Shown here: in pieces, positions 17,128 through 26,200 of the stretch | Layout: every line of letters starts with the position of its first letter | Numbering within the stretch: position 1 is the first letter of the stretch | NCBI GenBank assembly: GCA_044432725.1 | Contig: JAWXUL010000013.1 | Span: forward strand, 7,687 to 71,686 | DNA: 64,000 nt | Source: JAWXUK01 sp044432725 | GTDB lineage: Bacteria; Bacillota; Clostridia; Oscillospirales; Oscillospiraceae | Direction: 5' to 3' | Made by a program: the position numbers and the translations under genes | The notes under the pieces: generated by a model | Seen by the model: only the letters and a program-made list of their open reading frames with translations | What the model was told of the DNA's origin: nothing | Databases searched by the model: none

Positions 17128-17403
17128 TCACAGCAAAAAGCACAAGCCCACTGCCCAGCAGAAAGAAGCCCCAGATGCCCCCAGTAATACCCACAACCCT
17201 ACATGTATGCCCCCAGTACTGGTAAAAATGCTCTCTTTTTTACCATAATTATTTGCTAGTTTTTGTGCCTGAGCCAGAACTGATTCCGTGCTTACCCCGC
17301 TCCCTGCCAAAGCATCCTCTTTCACCAAAAAAATCGCCTGTTCAAACATAGTCTCCTCAGGAGATTTCACCAAAATCACTTGTCTACTACTACCTTTAAC
17401 CAT
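17128..17403 (-). CDS. Small conserved membrane protein of unknown function
   Basis: A 91-residue protein starting MVKGSSRQVILVKSPEETMFEQAIFLVKEDA, a form I know from many Clostridia, where it is sometimes misnamed translation initiation factor 2. The C-terminus (about 66-91) is one hydrophobic helix, so the short N-terminal domain probably sits in the cytoplasm at the membrane. Start has AAAGGAGAG. No function can be assigned. Confidence 0.7.
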   Translation of the reverse strand: MVKGSSRQVILVKSPEETMFEQAIFLVKEDALAGSGVSTESVLAQAQKLANNYGKKESIFTSTGGIHVGLWVLLGASGASFCWAVGLCFLL

Positions 17404-17573
17404 TCTTTTCTCTCCTTTCTTTCCTTCAGTTTACCCGATCCTCCTGTTTGTTAATCATACATAAAATTTAATTCTCTCCCTAAAATCCACTTGTTTTTTT
17501 TCAAAAAATCGGTTAAAATAAGGGATACTTACAAAAGAAAAAATACACAAACAAAAAAGAATCGAGGATCCCC

Positions 17574-18365
17574 ATGATACAACAAAAACAGGGAGATGTT
17601 CCCTTTTTCTATAGCAGCATTTTAACCACCCCCCATAGCTTTTCCACAAAAAAAGGTGGTGTCTCCACAGGAGATTTCACCAGTATGAACCTGATTTCTG
17701 CCAGAGGTGACAATCCAGAGAGCGTCATGGAAAATTATCAACGCTTTCACCACGCATTGGGATTATCTCCCACACAGTTTGCCCGAAATGCTCAAATCCA
17801 CAGCGACATCATCAGAGCAGTCACATCAGGGGACTCCCTAGAGGATTTCACCAATCCAACAGCCACCTTCCCCCAAGGGGATGGGCTGATGACCCAAGAA
17901 AAAAATCTCCCTCTTTGGGTCTATTCTGCTGACTGTGTGCCGATTTTATTCCACGACCCTGTGGAAAAAGCCATCGCTGCTGTCCACAGTGGTTGGCGTG
18001 GCACAGCGCTGGGCATCGCCGGGAAAATGGTGGAAGCCATGAAAAGCGCCTATGGCACAAAGGCAGAAAATCTCCAAGTGGCTATGGGGCCATCCATTGG
18101 CTCTTGTTGCTTTTTATGCGATCTGGATGTGCCACAGGCAATGAAAGAAAGCCTAGGCTCTGATGCAGAGGCCTTTTGCCATCTGAAAGAGAATGGGAAA
18201 TATGCAGTGGATTTATTGGGGATCAATCATCTTTGGCTGACAAAAGCAGGGGTAAGGCAAATTGATGACCAAGCCCCCTGTACTGCCTGTGAAACAGAGG
18301 ATTTTTGGTCACATCGCAAAGTAAATGACCGACGTGGTTCCATGGGAGGGGTGATCTGCCTGTGA
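17574..18365 (+). CDS. pgeF: Peptidoglycan editing factor PgeF (YfiH / multicopper-polyphenol oxidase family)
   Basis: A 263-residue protein. The family was first called laccase domain; the E. coli member is a purine nucleoside hydrolase/phosphorylase-like enzyme linked to removal of wrong amino acids from peptidoglycan precursors. Zinc-site blocks seen: NAQIHSD, YSADCVPILFHDP with the catalytic Cys, and AAVHSGWRGTALGIAGKMVEAM with the His. It begins MIQQKQGDVPFFYSS after a GAGGA site. Its stop overlaps the GTG start of the next gene (GTGA), so both are co-transcribed. Confidence 0.92.
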   Translation: MIQQKQGDVPFFYSSILTTPHSFSTKKGGVSTGDFTSMNLISARGDNPESVMENYQRFHHALGLSPTQFARNAQIHSDIIRAVTSGDSLEDFTNPTATFPQGDGLMTQEKNLPLWVYSADCVPILFHDPVEKAIAAVHSGWRGTALGIAGKMVEAMKSAYGTKAENLQVAMGPSIGSCCFLCDLDVPQAMKESLGSDAEAFCHLKENGKYAVDLLGINHLWLTKAGVRQIDDQAPCTACETEDFWSHRKVNDRRGSMGGVICL

Positions 18366-19837
18366 TCAGACTTATCCTCTCCACCCTCCTCTTCCTCTCT
18401 TTGGTGAGTTGTACCAATATCTCTGCCCCTCCAGAGGAAATCCCAGTGGAATACACCCCCCCAGACATCATCGTCATGGCAGTGCCCACTCTGCCCCTTA
18501 CTTTGCCCTTTTATGCCACAGAAAGTCTCCATCCCACCTTAGTGAAAAACCAACTCAATGGAGATTTATCTGCGCTCCTCTATGAAGGGCTCTTTGTTTT
18601 GGACGAAAACTTTCAGCCACAAGCCCTTTTGGTGGAAAGTATCGAAACCAGTGACGATGGCTATCGTTGGATTTTCACCTTGAAAGAAGAAATTCTCTTC
18701 TGGGACGATACCCCCCTCACTGGTCAGATTGTGGTCTCTGCTTGGAACGAAGCAAGATCTTCTGCTTCTCGTTATAGCAATCGCTTTGCCTCTATCTCTT
18801 CCTTTTCAGCCACCACAAACACTGTCACAGTGAATTTAAAATATCCAAACTACAATCTCCCATCCCTCCTAGATATCCCCATTTCCTATGGAGGTGGCGC
18901 CCTCCCCCAAGGAACAGGCCCTTATCTCTATGAAGAAGAATCCAGTTTTTTAAGCCGTAACCCCAACTGGTGGGGCAGTGCCGATTTGCCTGATACCATT
19001 GCCCTCCTCCAAATCCAAGAAAAAGAAGATTTGATTTCTGCCTTTGATGCTGGCAAAATCTCTATCCTTCGCACAGACCTGATCAGTGACCAAAGTCTTG
19101 GCTTTTCTGGAAACTATCACGTGTGGCAATACCCCAGCACGCAACTTTATTACCTTGGCTTCAATGGCAACAAACTATCAGCCAGTCAGCGACAAGCCCT
19201 CAGCTTGGCAATCGACAGAGAATCCCTCCTCACCCAAGAACTGGCTGGCTATGGTACTCCCACCACTTACCCTGTCTCTCCCCAAACTCAGGTGGGACAA
19301 GAGCTAGGCGCTTGGTCCTATGACCCCATTGCTGTGGCAGAAGAGATCGAGAGCAAAAGCGCCCTTCCTTCAAAACTAAGCCTTCTTGTGAACAAAGACA
19401 ATCCACAAAAAACTGCCATTGCAACAGAAATCGCAAGGCAGTTAGAGGAATTCTCCATTGATGTCACGGTCAATCCTCTCCCTTGGGAGGACTTTCTCCT
19501 TGCCTTGGAAAAGGGGAACTTTGATTTCTATCTCAGTGAAATCAATCTCACTCCTGATTTTGACATCACGAATCTCTTAGCTGGGGGGGACTTTGCCTAT
19601 GGGGTGAAATATGACAGCACTCTTGAAATCCTTTGGAACCAATATCAAAAAGATGGCATCTCTGCTTTGGGAGAAGAAGAACATTTCTTTCAACAGTTCT
19701 CTAAAGAACTGCCCTTTGCGCCTCTTTGTTTTTACCATGGTACTGCTATCAGCTTTTGGGGGCATTTGGAAGAAGCCACCCCCACAGCAAACCATCTCTT
19801 TTATCAATTAGAAGACTGGACCATTGTGGAGGAATGA
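18362..19837 (+). CDS. Peptide/nickel-type ABC transporter substrate-binding lipoprotein (SBP family 5)
   Basis: A 491-residue lipoprotein with GTG start, signal peptide and lipobox LVSC (Cys17). Family 5 features: LSALLYEGLFVLDENFQPQALLVESIETSDDGYRWIFTLKEEILFWDDTPLTG near the N-terminus, GTGPYLYEEE, and ALSLAIDRESLLTQELAGYGTPTTYPVSP. Such proteins bind oligopeptides or other solutes outside the membrane. No permease or ATPase gene is adjacent, and coupling to pgeF is the only context, so a role with cell-wall peptides is a guess. It is back to back with the DUF2508 gene: TGATCA holds both stops. Confidence 0.85.
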   Translation: MIRLILSTLLFLSLVSCTNISAPPEEIPVEYTPPDIIVMAVPTLPLTLPFYATESLHPTLVKNQLNGDLSALLYEGLFVLDENFQPQALLVESIETSDDGYRWIFTLKEEILFWDDTPLTGQIVVSAWNEARSSASRYSNRFASISSFSATTNTVTVNLKYPNYNLPSLLDIPISYGGGALPQGTGPYLYEEESSFLSRNPNWWGSADLPDTIALLQIQEKEDLISAFDAGKISILRTDLISDQSLGFSGNYHVWQYPSTQLYYLGFNGNKLSASQRQALSLAIDRESLLTQELAGYGTPTTYPVSPQTQVGQELGAWSYDPIAVAEEIESKSALPSKLSLLVNKDNPQKTAIATEIARQLEEFSIDVTVNPLPWEDFLLALEKGNFDFYLSEINLTPDFDITNLLAGGDFAYGVKYDSTLEILWNQYQKDGISALGEEEHFFQQFSKELPFAPLCFYHGTAISFWGHLEEATPTANHLFYQLEDWTIVEE

Positions 19838-20107
19838 TCATTTCAGTTGCTTACTCAAAAAATTATGCCTTGATTGTAATGCGTTAATCTCGTAAATATA
19901 AGACTCAAGCAAATCAGGATCTGTGGTCTCTTGAAAGTTACCATAGGCTTGCCGTAACAGTTGTTGGGTCAATTTAATGGAATCAATCAAGGCAACACGT
20001 CTTTTCGCCTCTTCTTGGGCAAGGAATTTTCGATGTTTTTTGGAAATATGCCTTTGGTTCTCTGTCTTAACTGCCTGTTTTTGGGGTAGTGTTAAAATTT
20101 GAGTCAT
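19838..20107 (-). CDS. DUF2508 family protein (YaaL-like)
   Basis: An 89-residue, highly charged helical protein. The C-terminal half, SIKLTQQLLRQAYGNFQETTDPDLLESYIYEINALQSRHNFLSKQLK, matches the DUF2508 pattern (TDPDLxxxYIYExNA). In Bacillus the relative yaaL lies between recR and bofA; here it stands alone. The ribosome site is weak (AGTAGGT). No known function. Confidence 0.8.
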   Translation of the reverse strand: MTQILTLPQKQAVKTENQRHISKKHRKFLAQEEAKRRVALIDSIKLTQQLLRQAYGNFQETTDPDLLESYIYEINALQSRHNFLSKQLK

Positions 20108-20326
20108 AAAAATACCTACTTTCTTTTCTCAAGAAGTCCTCAGCCCTGCTTTTCCTCTGTTCCTAGGAACAAAAAAATAGGACGAAAAACTCTTTCTGTG
20201 GATGTGTAATATTATTATGGGCAAAACTTCCAGAGAATAAACAACACTGCTAGGTATTTTTTTCTGAGAAAGAGATAAACTAGAAATAGTTTAGCAGAGA
20301 GTGACTAGACGCTCTGACTAATGAAA

Positions 20327-20366
20327 AAATCCCCCTGTGTTTTTGAGTAAAAGCACAGGGGGATTT
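20327..20366 (-). terminator. Strong hairpin, terminator-like on the minus strand
   Basis: AAATCCCCCTGTG pairs with CACAGGGGGATTT (13 bp, 14-base loop). The T-run follows on the minus strand, yet no minus-strand gene lies upstream of it. It may block antisense reading from the degV promoter region. Confidence 0.6.
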
Positions 20367-20408
20367 ATGAAATTTAATCAAATTTTTAGATTTCTCTGGC
20401 AGAAATCA

Positions 20409-20436
20409 TTGACATTTTCACAAAAACCTGTATAAT
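20409..20436 (+). promoter_or_regulatory. Promoter of degV
   Basis: TTGACA, 16 bases, TATAAT: both boxes match consensus. Confidence 0.8.
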
Positions 20437-20441
20437 CATAA

Positions 20442-20660
20442 GGTAAGCAAATGAAGAGAGCCCCTAGGGAAGCCTATGGTAACAGGAGAACAAATTTTTC
20501 AATCCTTCTGTTTTCTATAAAAAAACAAAAGAATCTTTGATGGATTCATCACTTTTTCAGAAGAAACCGCATGGCAAGGGCGTGATTCCATTGCACCACC
20601 ACCTTTTCCATAAGCTCTCATAAGAATAACATATTGATATCACACAGTGCTCTGTGTAGG
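20442..20660 (+). other. Structured leader upstream of degV
   Basis: From the predicted start point the RNA can close with GAGAGC (20456-20461) to GCTCTC (20614-20619), or alternatively AGCCTATGG (about 20471) to CCATAAGCT (8 of 9 pairs); inside are GAATC/GATTC and AACAG/CTGTT stems. Just before the AGGAGG site of degV is ACACAG-TGCT-CTGTGT. About 180 nt is the size of 6S RNA or a riboswitch, but I cannot match a known family. Confidence 0.35.
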
Positions 20661-20670
20661 AGGTTGCCCT

Positions 20671-21612
20671 ATGGCAAAAATAAAATTTTTTACTGATTCT
20701 GCATCAGATATTCCACAAGAATATCTGGATAAATATCCAAATTTAGAAATGATTTCCTTCCCAATTAACACCGAGGAAGAAGAATTGCTCGACCGTGTTT
20801 CCATGACCCCAGAAGATTTTTACACATTTTTAGATGAACAAAAAAAGCTCCCCACCCATGCCCAAATTACCCCTTTCCAATTTGGAGAACTCTTCTTCAA
20901 AACATGGAAAGAAGGATACACCCACCTGATTTACACAGCAATCAACAGCCATGGCTCTGCTACCTATCAAAATGCCCTACAACAAGCAAGTTCCTTCTTC
21001 TTTGAAAACCCATCAGCAAAAGGACAAATTGAAATCGAAATCATCGACAGCGAATCCTATACCCTTGCCTATGGCTATCCAGTGATCCAAGGGGCAGAAA
21101 TGGCTGAAAAGGGAACTTCCCCTGAAGAAATCATTGCCTTTATCCGTGATTGGGTGGAAAATGCAAAAATCCTCTTCGTCCCCTTTAATTTAAAATATGC
21201 AAAAAAATCAGGAAGAGTTTCCGCTGCTTCTGCTTTTGTAGGAGAAGCTTTGGGCATGAAACCCATTATGACCTTTAAACACGGAGATTCTGTCTTGATT
21301 GCCAAAGTACGTGGAGAGAAAAACGTGGTCTCTGCCTTGATAGAAGTTGTAGACGAAGACAGGCAAGCCGGTGCACCTTATTGTCTCCTAAGCACCACAC
21401 TGGACGTCTTTGACGAAAGATTACAAGAAGAGTGTACCGAAGAATACGGCTATCCTCCTTCCCTCAGCACCAAAATAGGAGGCGTTATCTCCATCAATGC
21501 CGGCACTGCTGTCCTTGGTATTGTCTATCGCAAAGTCAATGAAGAATCCCCCGTAGAAAATTGGGCATGGAACTACAGCGAATATAAAAAAGCCCTGAAA
21601 GCAAAAGCCTAA
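20671..21612 (+). CDS. DegV family fatty-acid-binding protein
   Basis: A 313-residue DegV protein: MAKIKFFTDSASDIPQEYLDKYPN, then SPxDFY-like TPEDFYTFLDE, QITPFQFGELF, YTAINSHGSATYQNALQQA, and the C-terminal KYAKKSGRVSAASAFVGEALGMKPIMTF block. Members bind a fatty acid and, in FakB, present it to the kinase FakA; no fakA gene is nearby. The ATG at 20671 is chosen because AGGAGG stands 7 bases before it; an in-frame ATG 8 codons upstream has no site. Monocistronic, ends at a strong terminator. Confidence 0.9.
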   Translation: MAKIKFFTDSASDIPQEYLDKYPNLEMISFPINTEEEELLDRVSMTPEDFYTFLDEQKKLPTHAQITPFQFGELFFKTWKEGYTHLIYTAINSHGSATYQNALQQASSFFFENPSAKGQIEIEIIDSESYTLAYGYPVIQGAEMAEKGTSPEEIIAFIRDWVENAKILFVPFNLKYAKKSGRVSAASAFVGEALGMKPIMTFKHGDSVLIAKVRGEKNVVSALIEVVDEDRQAGAPYCLLSTTLDVFDERLQEECTEEYGYPPSLSTKIGGVISINAGTAVLGIVYRKVNEESPVENWAWNYSEYKKALKAKA

Positions 21613-21632
21613 AAATTCAAAAATAGAAATTA

Positions 21633-21647
21633 TGAGGTATCGCCTTA
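21633..21647. repeat. Short intergenic palindrome, copy 1
   Basis: TGAGGTATCGCCTTA, close to copies at 36459 (TAAGGTATTCCCTTA) and 46251 (TGAGGTATTGCCTCA). It lies between the degV stop and its terminator. Confidence 0.4.
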
Positions 21648-21658
21648 GATTATTCTTT

Positions 21659-21696
21659 AAAAAGTTATGAATCCCCTAGGGATTCATAACTTTTTT
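21659..21696 (+). terminator. Terminator of degV
   Basis: A 17-bp perfect stem with CTA loop, centred on GAATCCC-CTA-GGGATTC, followed by TTTTTT. Confidence 0.92.
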
Positions 21697-21761
21697 ACAG
21701 CAGAAAAAGGGTAGCAAAAAAGACTTCTCTTTCAGCTTTCCTTTTTTTTAAAGCTTCCCCC

Positions 21762-21791
21762 TTGACACTCTCCCCCTTTTTAGGGTATGAT
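21762..21791 (+). promoter_or_regulatory. Promoter of the topoisomerase operon
   Basis: TTGACA, 18 bases, TATGAT, leaving a leader of about 140 nt that contains the palindrome GGAAAGCCTTTCC. Confidence 0.65.
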
Positions 21792-21935
21792 TAGAAACAC
21801 GATTAAAAACTTGTACTCCTTCTAGTGCAAAGGAAAGCCTTTCCACAACACAGGGAAGCAGAGAAGATGAATCTTTTCCTGTCACTGAAACGAGTATTAG
21901 CTGGGTACCAATCCCCCCAAGAAAGAGGTGCAACC

Positions 21936-23915
21936 ATGAAAAAAGAAGAATACGGCAATGACTCGATCTCCATGTTAAAAGGTGCTGACCGTGTGCGAAA
22001 ACGTCCAGGGGTCATTTTTGGCTCTGATGGCTTGGAAGGATGTCAACACAGCGTGTTTGAAATCATGTCCAATGCCATTGACGAAGCACGTGGTGGTTAT
22101 GGCACACAGGTCATTGTCACAAAATTTTTAGACCATTCCATCCAAGTAGAGGATTTCGGTCGTGGTTGCCCTGTGGATTATAACGAAAAAGAAGAACGAT
22201 ATAACTGGGAGCTTGTGTTCTGCGAACTCTATGCTGGTGGGAAATTCGGTGGAGACGACGAAGAAAACTATGAGTATTCCCTTGGACTCAATGGTCTTGG
22301 CTCCTGTGCCACCCAATATGCCTCTACTTATATGGACGTCACTGTCCAAAGAGAGGGCTTCCTTTACGAACTACGCTTCGAAAAAGGGGAAAACATCGGT
22401 GGACTGAAAAAAAATCCCAGCAAATCAAAAAAAACAGGGACAAAAATCCGTTGGCTCCCTGATTTAGAAGTCTTTACAGATATCGAAATCCCTCTGGACT
22501 ATTACCGAGATGTGATGAAGCGTCAAGCTGTGGTCAATGCAGGCTTGCTCTTTCAACTGCGCATCGAAGTGGAAAAAGGAAAATTTGAAACAGAAGAATT
22601 TTGCTATGCCCAAGGTATTTTGGACTATGTCACAGAACTAGCAGGAGAATCAGGGCTGACCCTACCTGTGTTCTGGGAAGGGGAACGCCAAGGACGTGAC
22701 AGAGAAGATAAGCCAGAATATCGTGTCCGTCTCTCTGTTTCCTTTTGCTTCACAAACCAAGACGCCCTGATTCAATACTATCACAACTCCTCTTGGCTAG
22801 AACATGGAGGAAGCCCAGAAAAAGCACTTCGTTCTGCTTTTGTCTCAGCCATCGACGGCAGATTGAAAGCAGGGGGGAAATATCAAAAAAATGAAGGCAA
22901 AATCACTTTTACTGACATTCAAGATGCCCTTGTCTTAGTGAGTAATAGTTTCTCTACCCAAACTTCTTATGAAAACCAAACAAAAAAAGCAATCAATAAT
23001 AAATTTATCCAAGAAGCCATGACAGAATTTCTACGCAGTCAACTGGAAGTTTATTTTATCGAAAATCCTTTGGACGCTGACAAAATCTGCGAACAAGTGT
23101 TAATCAATAAACGCTCCAGAGAAACAGCAGAAAAAACACGTCTCAATATCAAGAAAAAACTATCTGGCTCTTTGGATATCTCAAACCGTGTGCAAAAATT
23201 TGTAGATTGTCGCTCCAAAGATGTGGCACAGCGTGAACTTTACATCGTAGAAGGGGACTCTGCTATGGGAGCTTGCAAGCTCTCTCGTGATGCAGAATTT
23301 CAGGCAATCATGCCCGTACGGGGAAAGATTTTAAACTGTCTCAAAGCAGATTACGGAAAAATCTTCAAAAGTGACATCATCACTGATCTATTAAAAGTCA
23401 TGGGTTGTGGGGTAGAAGTAAAAGACAAACACGTGAAAGATCTCTCTGCCTTTGATTTAGAGGGGCTTCGCTTTCAAAAAATCATCATCTGCACCGATGC
23501 GGATGTGGATGGTTTCCAAATCCGCACTCTGATTCTTGCTATGCTTTATCGCTTGACACCCACCTTGATTCAAGATGGTTATGTCTATATCGCTGAATCA
23601 CCCCTCTATGAAATCACAGCAAAAGACCTGACCTATTTCGCCTATTCTGAAGGAGAAAAGACAGATATTTTGAAAAAACTAGGGGATCAAAAATACACCC
23701 TCCAACGAAGCAAAGGATTGGGTGAAAACGAACCTGACATGATGTGGCTCACCACCATGAACCCCGAGTCTCGCCGTCTGGTGAAAGTCATGCCCGAGTC
23801 CCCTGAATCAACAGCAGATAGCTTCAATCTCCTTCTTGGGGATAATCTCCAAGGACGAAAAGAGCATATTGCAGAAAATGGCTATAAATATCTGGATTTG
23901 GCTGATATTAGCTAG
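21936..23915 (+). CDS. Type IIA DNA topoisomerase subunit B (GyrB/ParE-like, divergent clostridial type)
   Basis: A 659-residue ATPase subunit. GHKL ATPase: SMLKGADRVRKRPGVIFGSDGLEGCQH, EIMSNAIDEARGG (N-box), VEDFGRGCPVDY, GLNGLGSCATQYAS. Toprim domain: YIVEGDSAMGACKLSRDAEFQAIMPVRGKILNC and TDADVDGFQIRTLIL. Normal GyrB/ParE read EGDSAxGxAxxGRDR and PLxGKxLNV, so the core is altered (GACKLSRDA, PVRGKILNCLK). This is the separate type known from Lachnospiraceae. The ATG at 21936 has GAGGTG before it; an in-frame upstream extension lacks family similarity. Followed by its A subunit after 59 bases. Confidence 0.92.
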   Translation: MKKEEYGNDSISMLKGADRVRKRPGVIFGSDGLEGCQHSVFEIMSNAIDEARGGYGTQVIVTKFLDHSIQVEDFGRGCPVDYNEKEERYNWELVFCELYAGGKFGGDDEENYEYSLGLNGLGSCATQYASTYMDVTVQREGFLYELRFEKGENIGGLKKNPSKSKKTGTKIRWLPDLEVFTDIEIPLDYYRDVMKRQAVVNAGLLFQLRIEVEKGKFETEEFCYAQGILDYVTELAGESGLTLPVFWEGERQGRDREDKPEYRVRLSVSFCFTNQDALIQYYHNSSWLEHGGSPEKALRSAFVSAIDGRLKAGGKYQKNEGKITFTDIQDALVLVSNSFSTQTSYENQTKKAINNKFIQEAMTEFLRSQLEVYFIENPLDADKICEQVLINKRSRETAEKTRLNIKKKLSGSLDISNRVQKFVDCRSKDVAQRELYIVEGDSAMGACKLSRDAEFQAIMPVRGKILNCLKADYGKIFKSDIITDLLKVMGCGVEVKDKHVKDLSAFDLEGLRFQKIIICTDADVDGFQIRTLILAMLYRLTPTLIQDGYVYIAESPLYEITAKDLTYFAYSEGEKTDILKKLGDQKYTLQRSKGLGENEPDMMWLTTMNPESRRLVKVMPESPESTADSFNLLLGDNLQGRKEHIAENGYKYLDLADIS

Positions 23916-23974
23916 GTCAAGGCATCAGAAGTAAACGAAAATATTAGTTTCATTTTTTTGAAAGGTAAATCATA

Positions 23975-26188
23975 ATGGCAAAAAAGAAGGAACCCAAAAA
24001 ACCAAAAGTAGAAGGACTCAAAGCTGATGTGGTGCAACAGCCCATTACAGCAACACTGGAAGAAAACTATATGCCCTATGCCATGTCAGTCATCGTATCA
24101 CGGGCAATCCCTGAAATAGATGGTTTCAAACCCTCCCACAGAAAACTCCTTTATACCATGTATCAAATGAAATTATTAGGGGGAAACCGAACAAAATCTG
24201 CCAACGTGGTGGGGACGACCATGAAACTAAACCCCCATGGTGATGGCGCCATTTACGAAACCATGGTGCGTCTTGCCAGAGGTAATGGCGCTCTGTTACA
24301 TCCTTTGGTGGATTCCAAGGGGAATTTTGGTAAAGTGTACTCACGAGATATGGCTTATGCTGCCTCTCGTTACACCGAAGTCAAGCTGGATCAGATTTGT
24401 CAAGAAGTTTTTCGAGATATTGACCACAATACCGTAGACTTTATGGACAACTATGACCAAAGTATGCAAGAACCCATGCTATTGCCTACCACCTTCCCCA
24501 ATGTCTTGGTTTCTGCCAATCAGGGGATTGCTGTGGGCATGGCATCCAATCTTTGTGGATTTAATTTAAAAGAAGTTTGCGACACTGCAATCGCTTTGAT
24601 GAAAAATCCAAACCATGACATTCTCTCTACCCTCCTTGCCCCTGATTTACCCACAGGAGGAGAGCTTCTCTATGATCAAAAAGAACTGGAAACCATTTAT
24701 CAAACAGGACGTGGTTCTTTCAAAGTACGCTCTGTTTGGACCCATATCCCCAAAGAAAACTTAATCGAAGTCACTGAAATTCCCTATTCCACCACCGTGG
24801 AAGCCATCATTGACAAAGTGGTAGAGCTGGTGAAAACAGGGAAAATCAAAGAGATTTCCGATGTGCGTGACGAAACAGATTTATCAGGACTTAAGCTTGT
24901 CATGGATTTAAAACGAGGCACAGACCCTGACAAGCTCATGGCAAAGCTATTCCGTCTCACCCCTTTGATGGACAGCCAGAGCTGTAACTTTAACATCTTA
25001 GTAGGTGGTATGCCCCGAGTCATGGGCATCGCAGAAATCCTGAGAGAGTGGACTGCGTGGCGCTGTGACTCTGTGGCACGTCGTACCCGATTTTTTATGG
25101 AGGAAAAGCAAGAAAAACTCCACAAATTAAAAGGGCTCCAAAAGATTTTACTGGATATTGACAAGGCAATCTCCATCGTTCGTGGCACAGAAGAAGACAG
25201 CCAAGTCATCCCCAACTTGATGATTGGTTTTGGGATTGATAAAATACAAGCAGATTATGTGGCTGATATCCGTCTTAGAAACATGAATCAAGAATATATT
25301 TTAAAACGCACCCAAGAAATCAGCGAGTTGGAAAAAGAACTTGCAGAATTGCAAGGGATCTTAGACGACCCCAAAAAGATTGAAAAAATCATCAGAGAAG
25401 AACTCTCTGCTGTCAGTAAAAAATACGCTCTCCCACGACATACAAAAATTCTTTATGGACATACTAAAGAAGAATTTTTTGCCGAGGAAGAGGATCAGCC
25501 TTCTGTCCCTGTCCACTGCTTCCTGTCCCAAGAGGGGTATTTCAAGAAAATCACCCCCCAATCCCTTCGTATGGCAAGCGAGCAAAAGTTCAAAGAAGGG
25601 GACAGCCTTGCCCAATCCTGGGACTGTCAATCAGGAGATGAATTACTGGTTTTCACCGATCTCCAACAATGCTATAAAGTCCGTTTGCTCGAACTAGAAG
25701 ACAGCAAAGCTTCTGTCTTAGGGGATTATCTCCCCTCTAAATTAGGCATGGAAGAGAATGAACGGGTGATTTTCTCTTGTATCACAGGAGATTTCCAAGG
25801 ACATTTACTCTTTTTCTTCCAAAATGGGAAGGTCGCCAGAGTCGAGCTCTCTTCTTATCAAACCCAAACCAAAAGAAAAAAACTCACCTCTGCTTATAGT
25901 GATAAATTTCCCTTCCATTCTGCCCGCCTGATTCTGGAAGAAGAGGAAATCGTTCTTTGCTCCAGTGACAACCGTTGTCTCATCTTCCATACCTCCTCCC
26001 TTGCTTCCAAATCCACACGCACCACCCAAGGGGTGGCTGTGATGAACATCAAACCAAAAGCAAATCTTGCATCAGTTTCTCCTCTTTCTGAAAGCAATTT
26101 GCAAAATGCCCCTCGTTATCGAGCCAAAAACCTTCCCATGGCTGGTTTGCCCCTAAAAGAAGAGGATGGGCAAATTTCTTTGTTTTAA
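23975..26188 (+). CDS. Type IIA DNA topoisomerase subunit A (GyrA/ParC-like, divergent clostridial type)
   Basis: A 737-residue breakage-reunion subunit: ENYMPYAMSVIVSRAIPEIDGFKPSHRKLLYTMY, NVVGTTMKLNPHGDGAIYE, and AYAASRYTEVKL with the DNA-linking tyrosine. Where GyrA has DSAVYD (the quinolone-determining Ser83 and Asp87), this protein has DGAIYE. The C-terminal beta-pinwheel is degenerate and shows no GyrA box (QRRGGKG), so it probably relaxes or decatenates rather than supercoils. Pairs with the B subunit upstream; yitT follows after 12 bases. Confidence 0.92.
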   Translation: MAKKKEPKKPKVEGLKADVVQQPITATLEENYMPYAMSVIVSRAIPEIDGFKPSHRKLLYTMYQMKLLGGNRTKSANVVGTTMKLNPHGDGAIYETMVRLARGNGALLHPLVDSKGNFGKVYSRDMAYAASRYTEVKLDQICQEVFRDIDHNTVDFMDNYDQSMQEPMLLPTTFPNVLVSANQGIAVGMASNLCGFNLKEVCDTAIALMKNPNHDILSTLLAPDLPTGGELLYDQKELETIYQTGRGSFKVRSVWTHIPKENLIEVTEIPYSTTVEAIIDKVVELVKTGKIKEISDVRDETDLSGLKLVMDLKRGTDPDKLMAKLFRLTPLMDSQSCNFNILVGGMPRVMGIAEILREWTAWRCDSVARRTRFFMEEKQEKLHKLKGLQKILLDIDKAISIVRGTEEDSQVIPNLMIGFGIDKIQADYVADIRLRNMNQEYILKRTQEISELEKELAELQGILDDPKKIEKIIREELSAVSKKYALPRHTKILYGHTKEEFFAEEEDQPSVPVHCFLSQEGYFKKITPQSLRMASEQKFKEGDSLAQSWDCQSGDELLVFTDLQQCYKVRLLELEDSKASVLGDYLPSKLGMEENERVIFSCITGDFQGHLLFFFQNGKVARVELSSYQTQTKRKKLTSAYSDKFPFHSARLILEEEEIVLCSSDNRCLIFHTSSLASKSTRTTQGVAVMNIKPKANLASVSPLSESNLQNAPRYRAKNLPMAGLPLKEEDGQISLF

Positions 26189-26200
26189 AAGGAGAAAAGT

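Larger units (their letters stand above)
20108..20670. other. Intergenic region DUF2508-degV (563 bp)
   Basis: No gene seen. It contains a small hairpin TAAACTA/TAGTTTA near 20277-20296, a strong hairpin at 20327-20366, the degV promoter at 20409-20436 and a leader of about 230 nt that can fold on itself. Confidence 0.55.
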
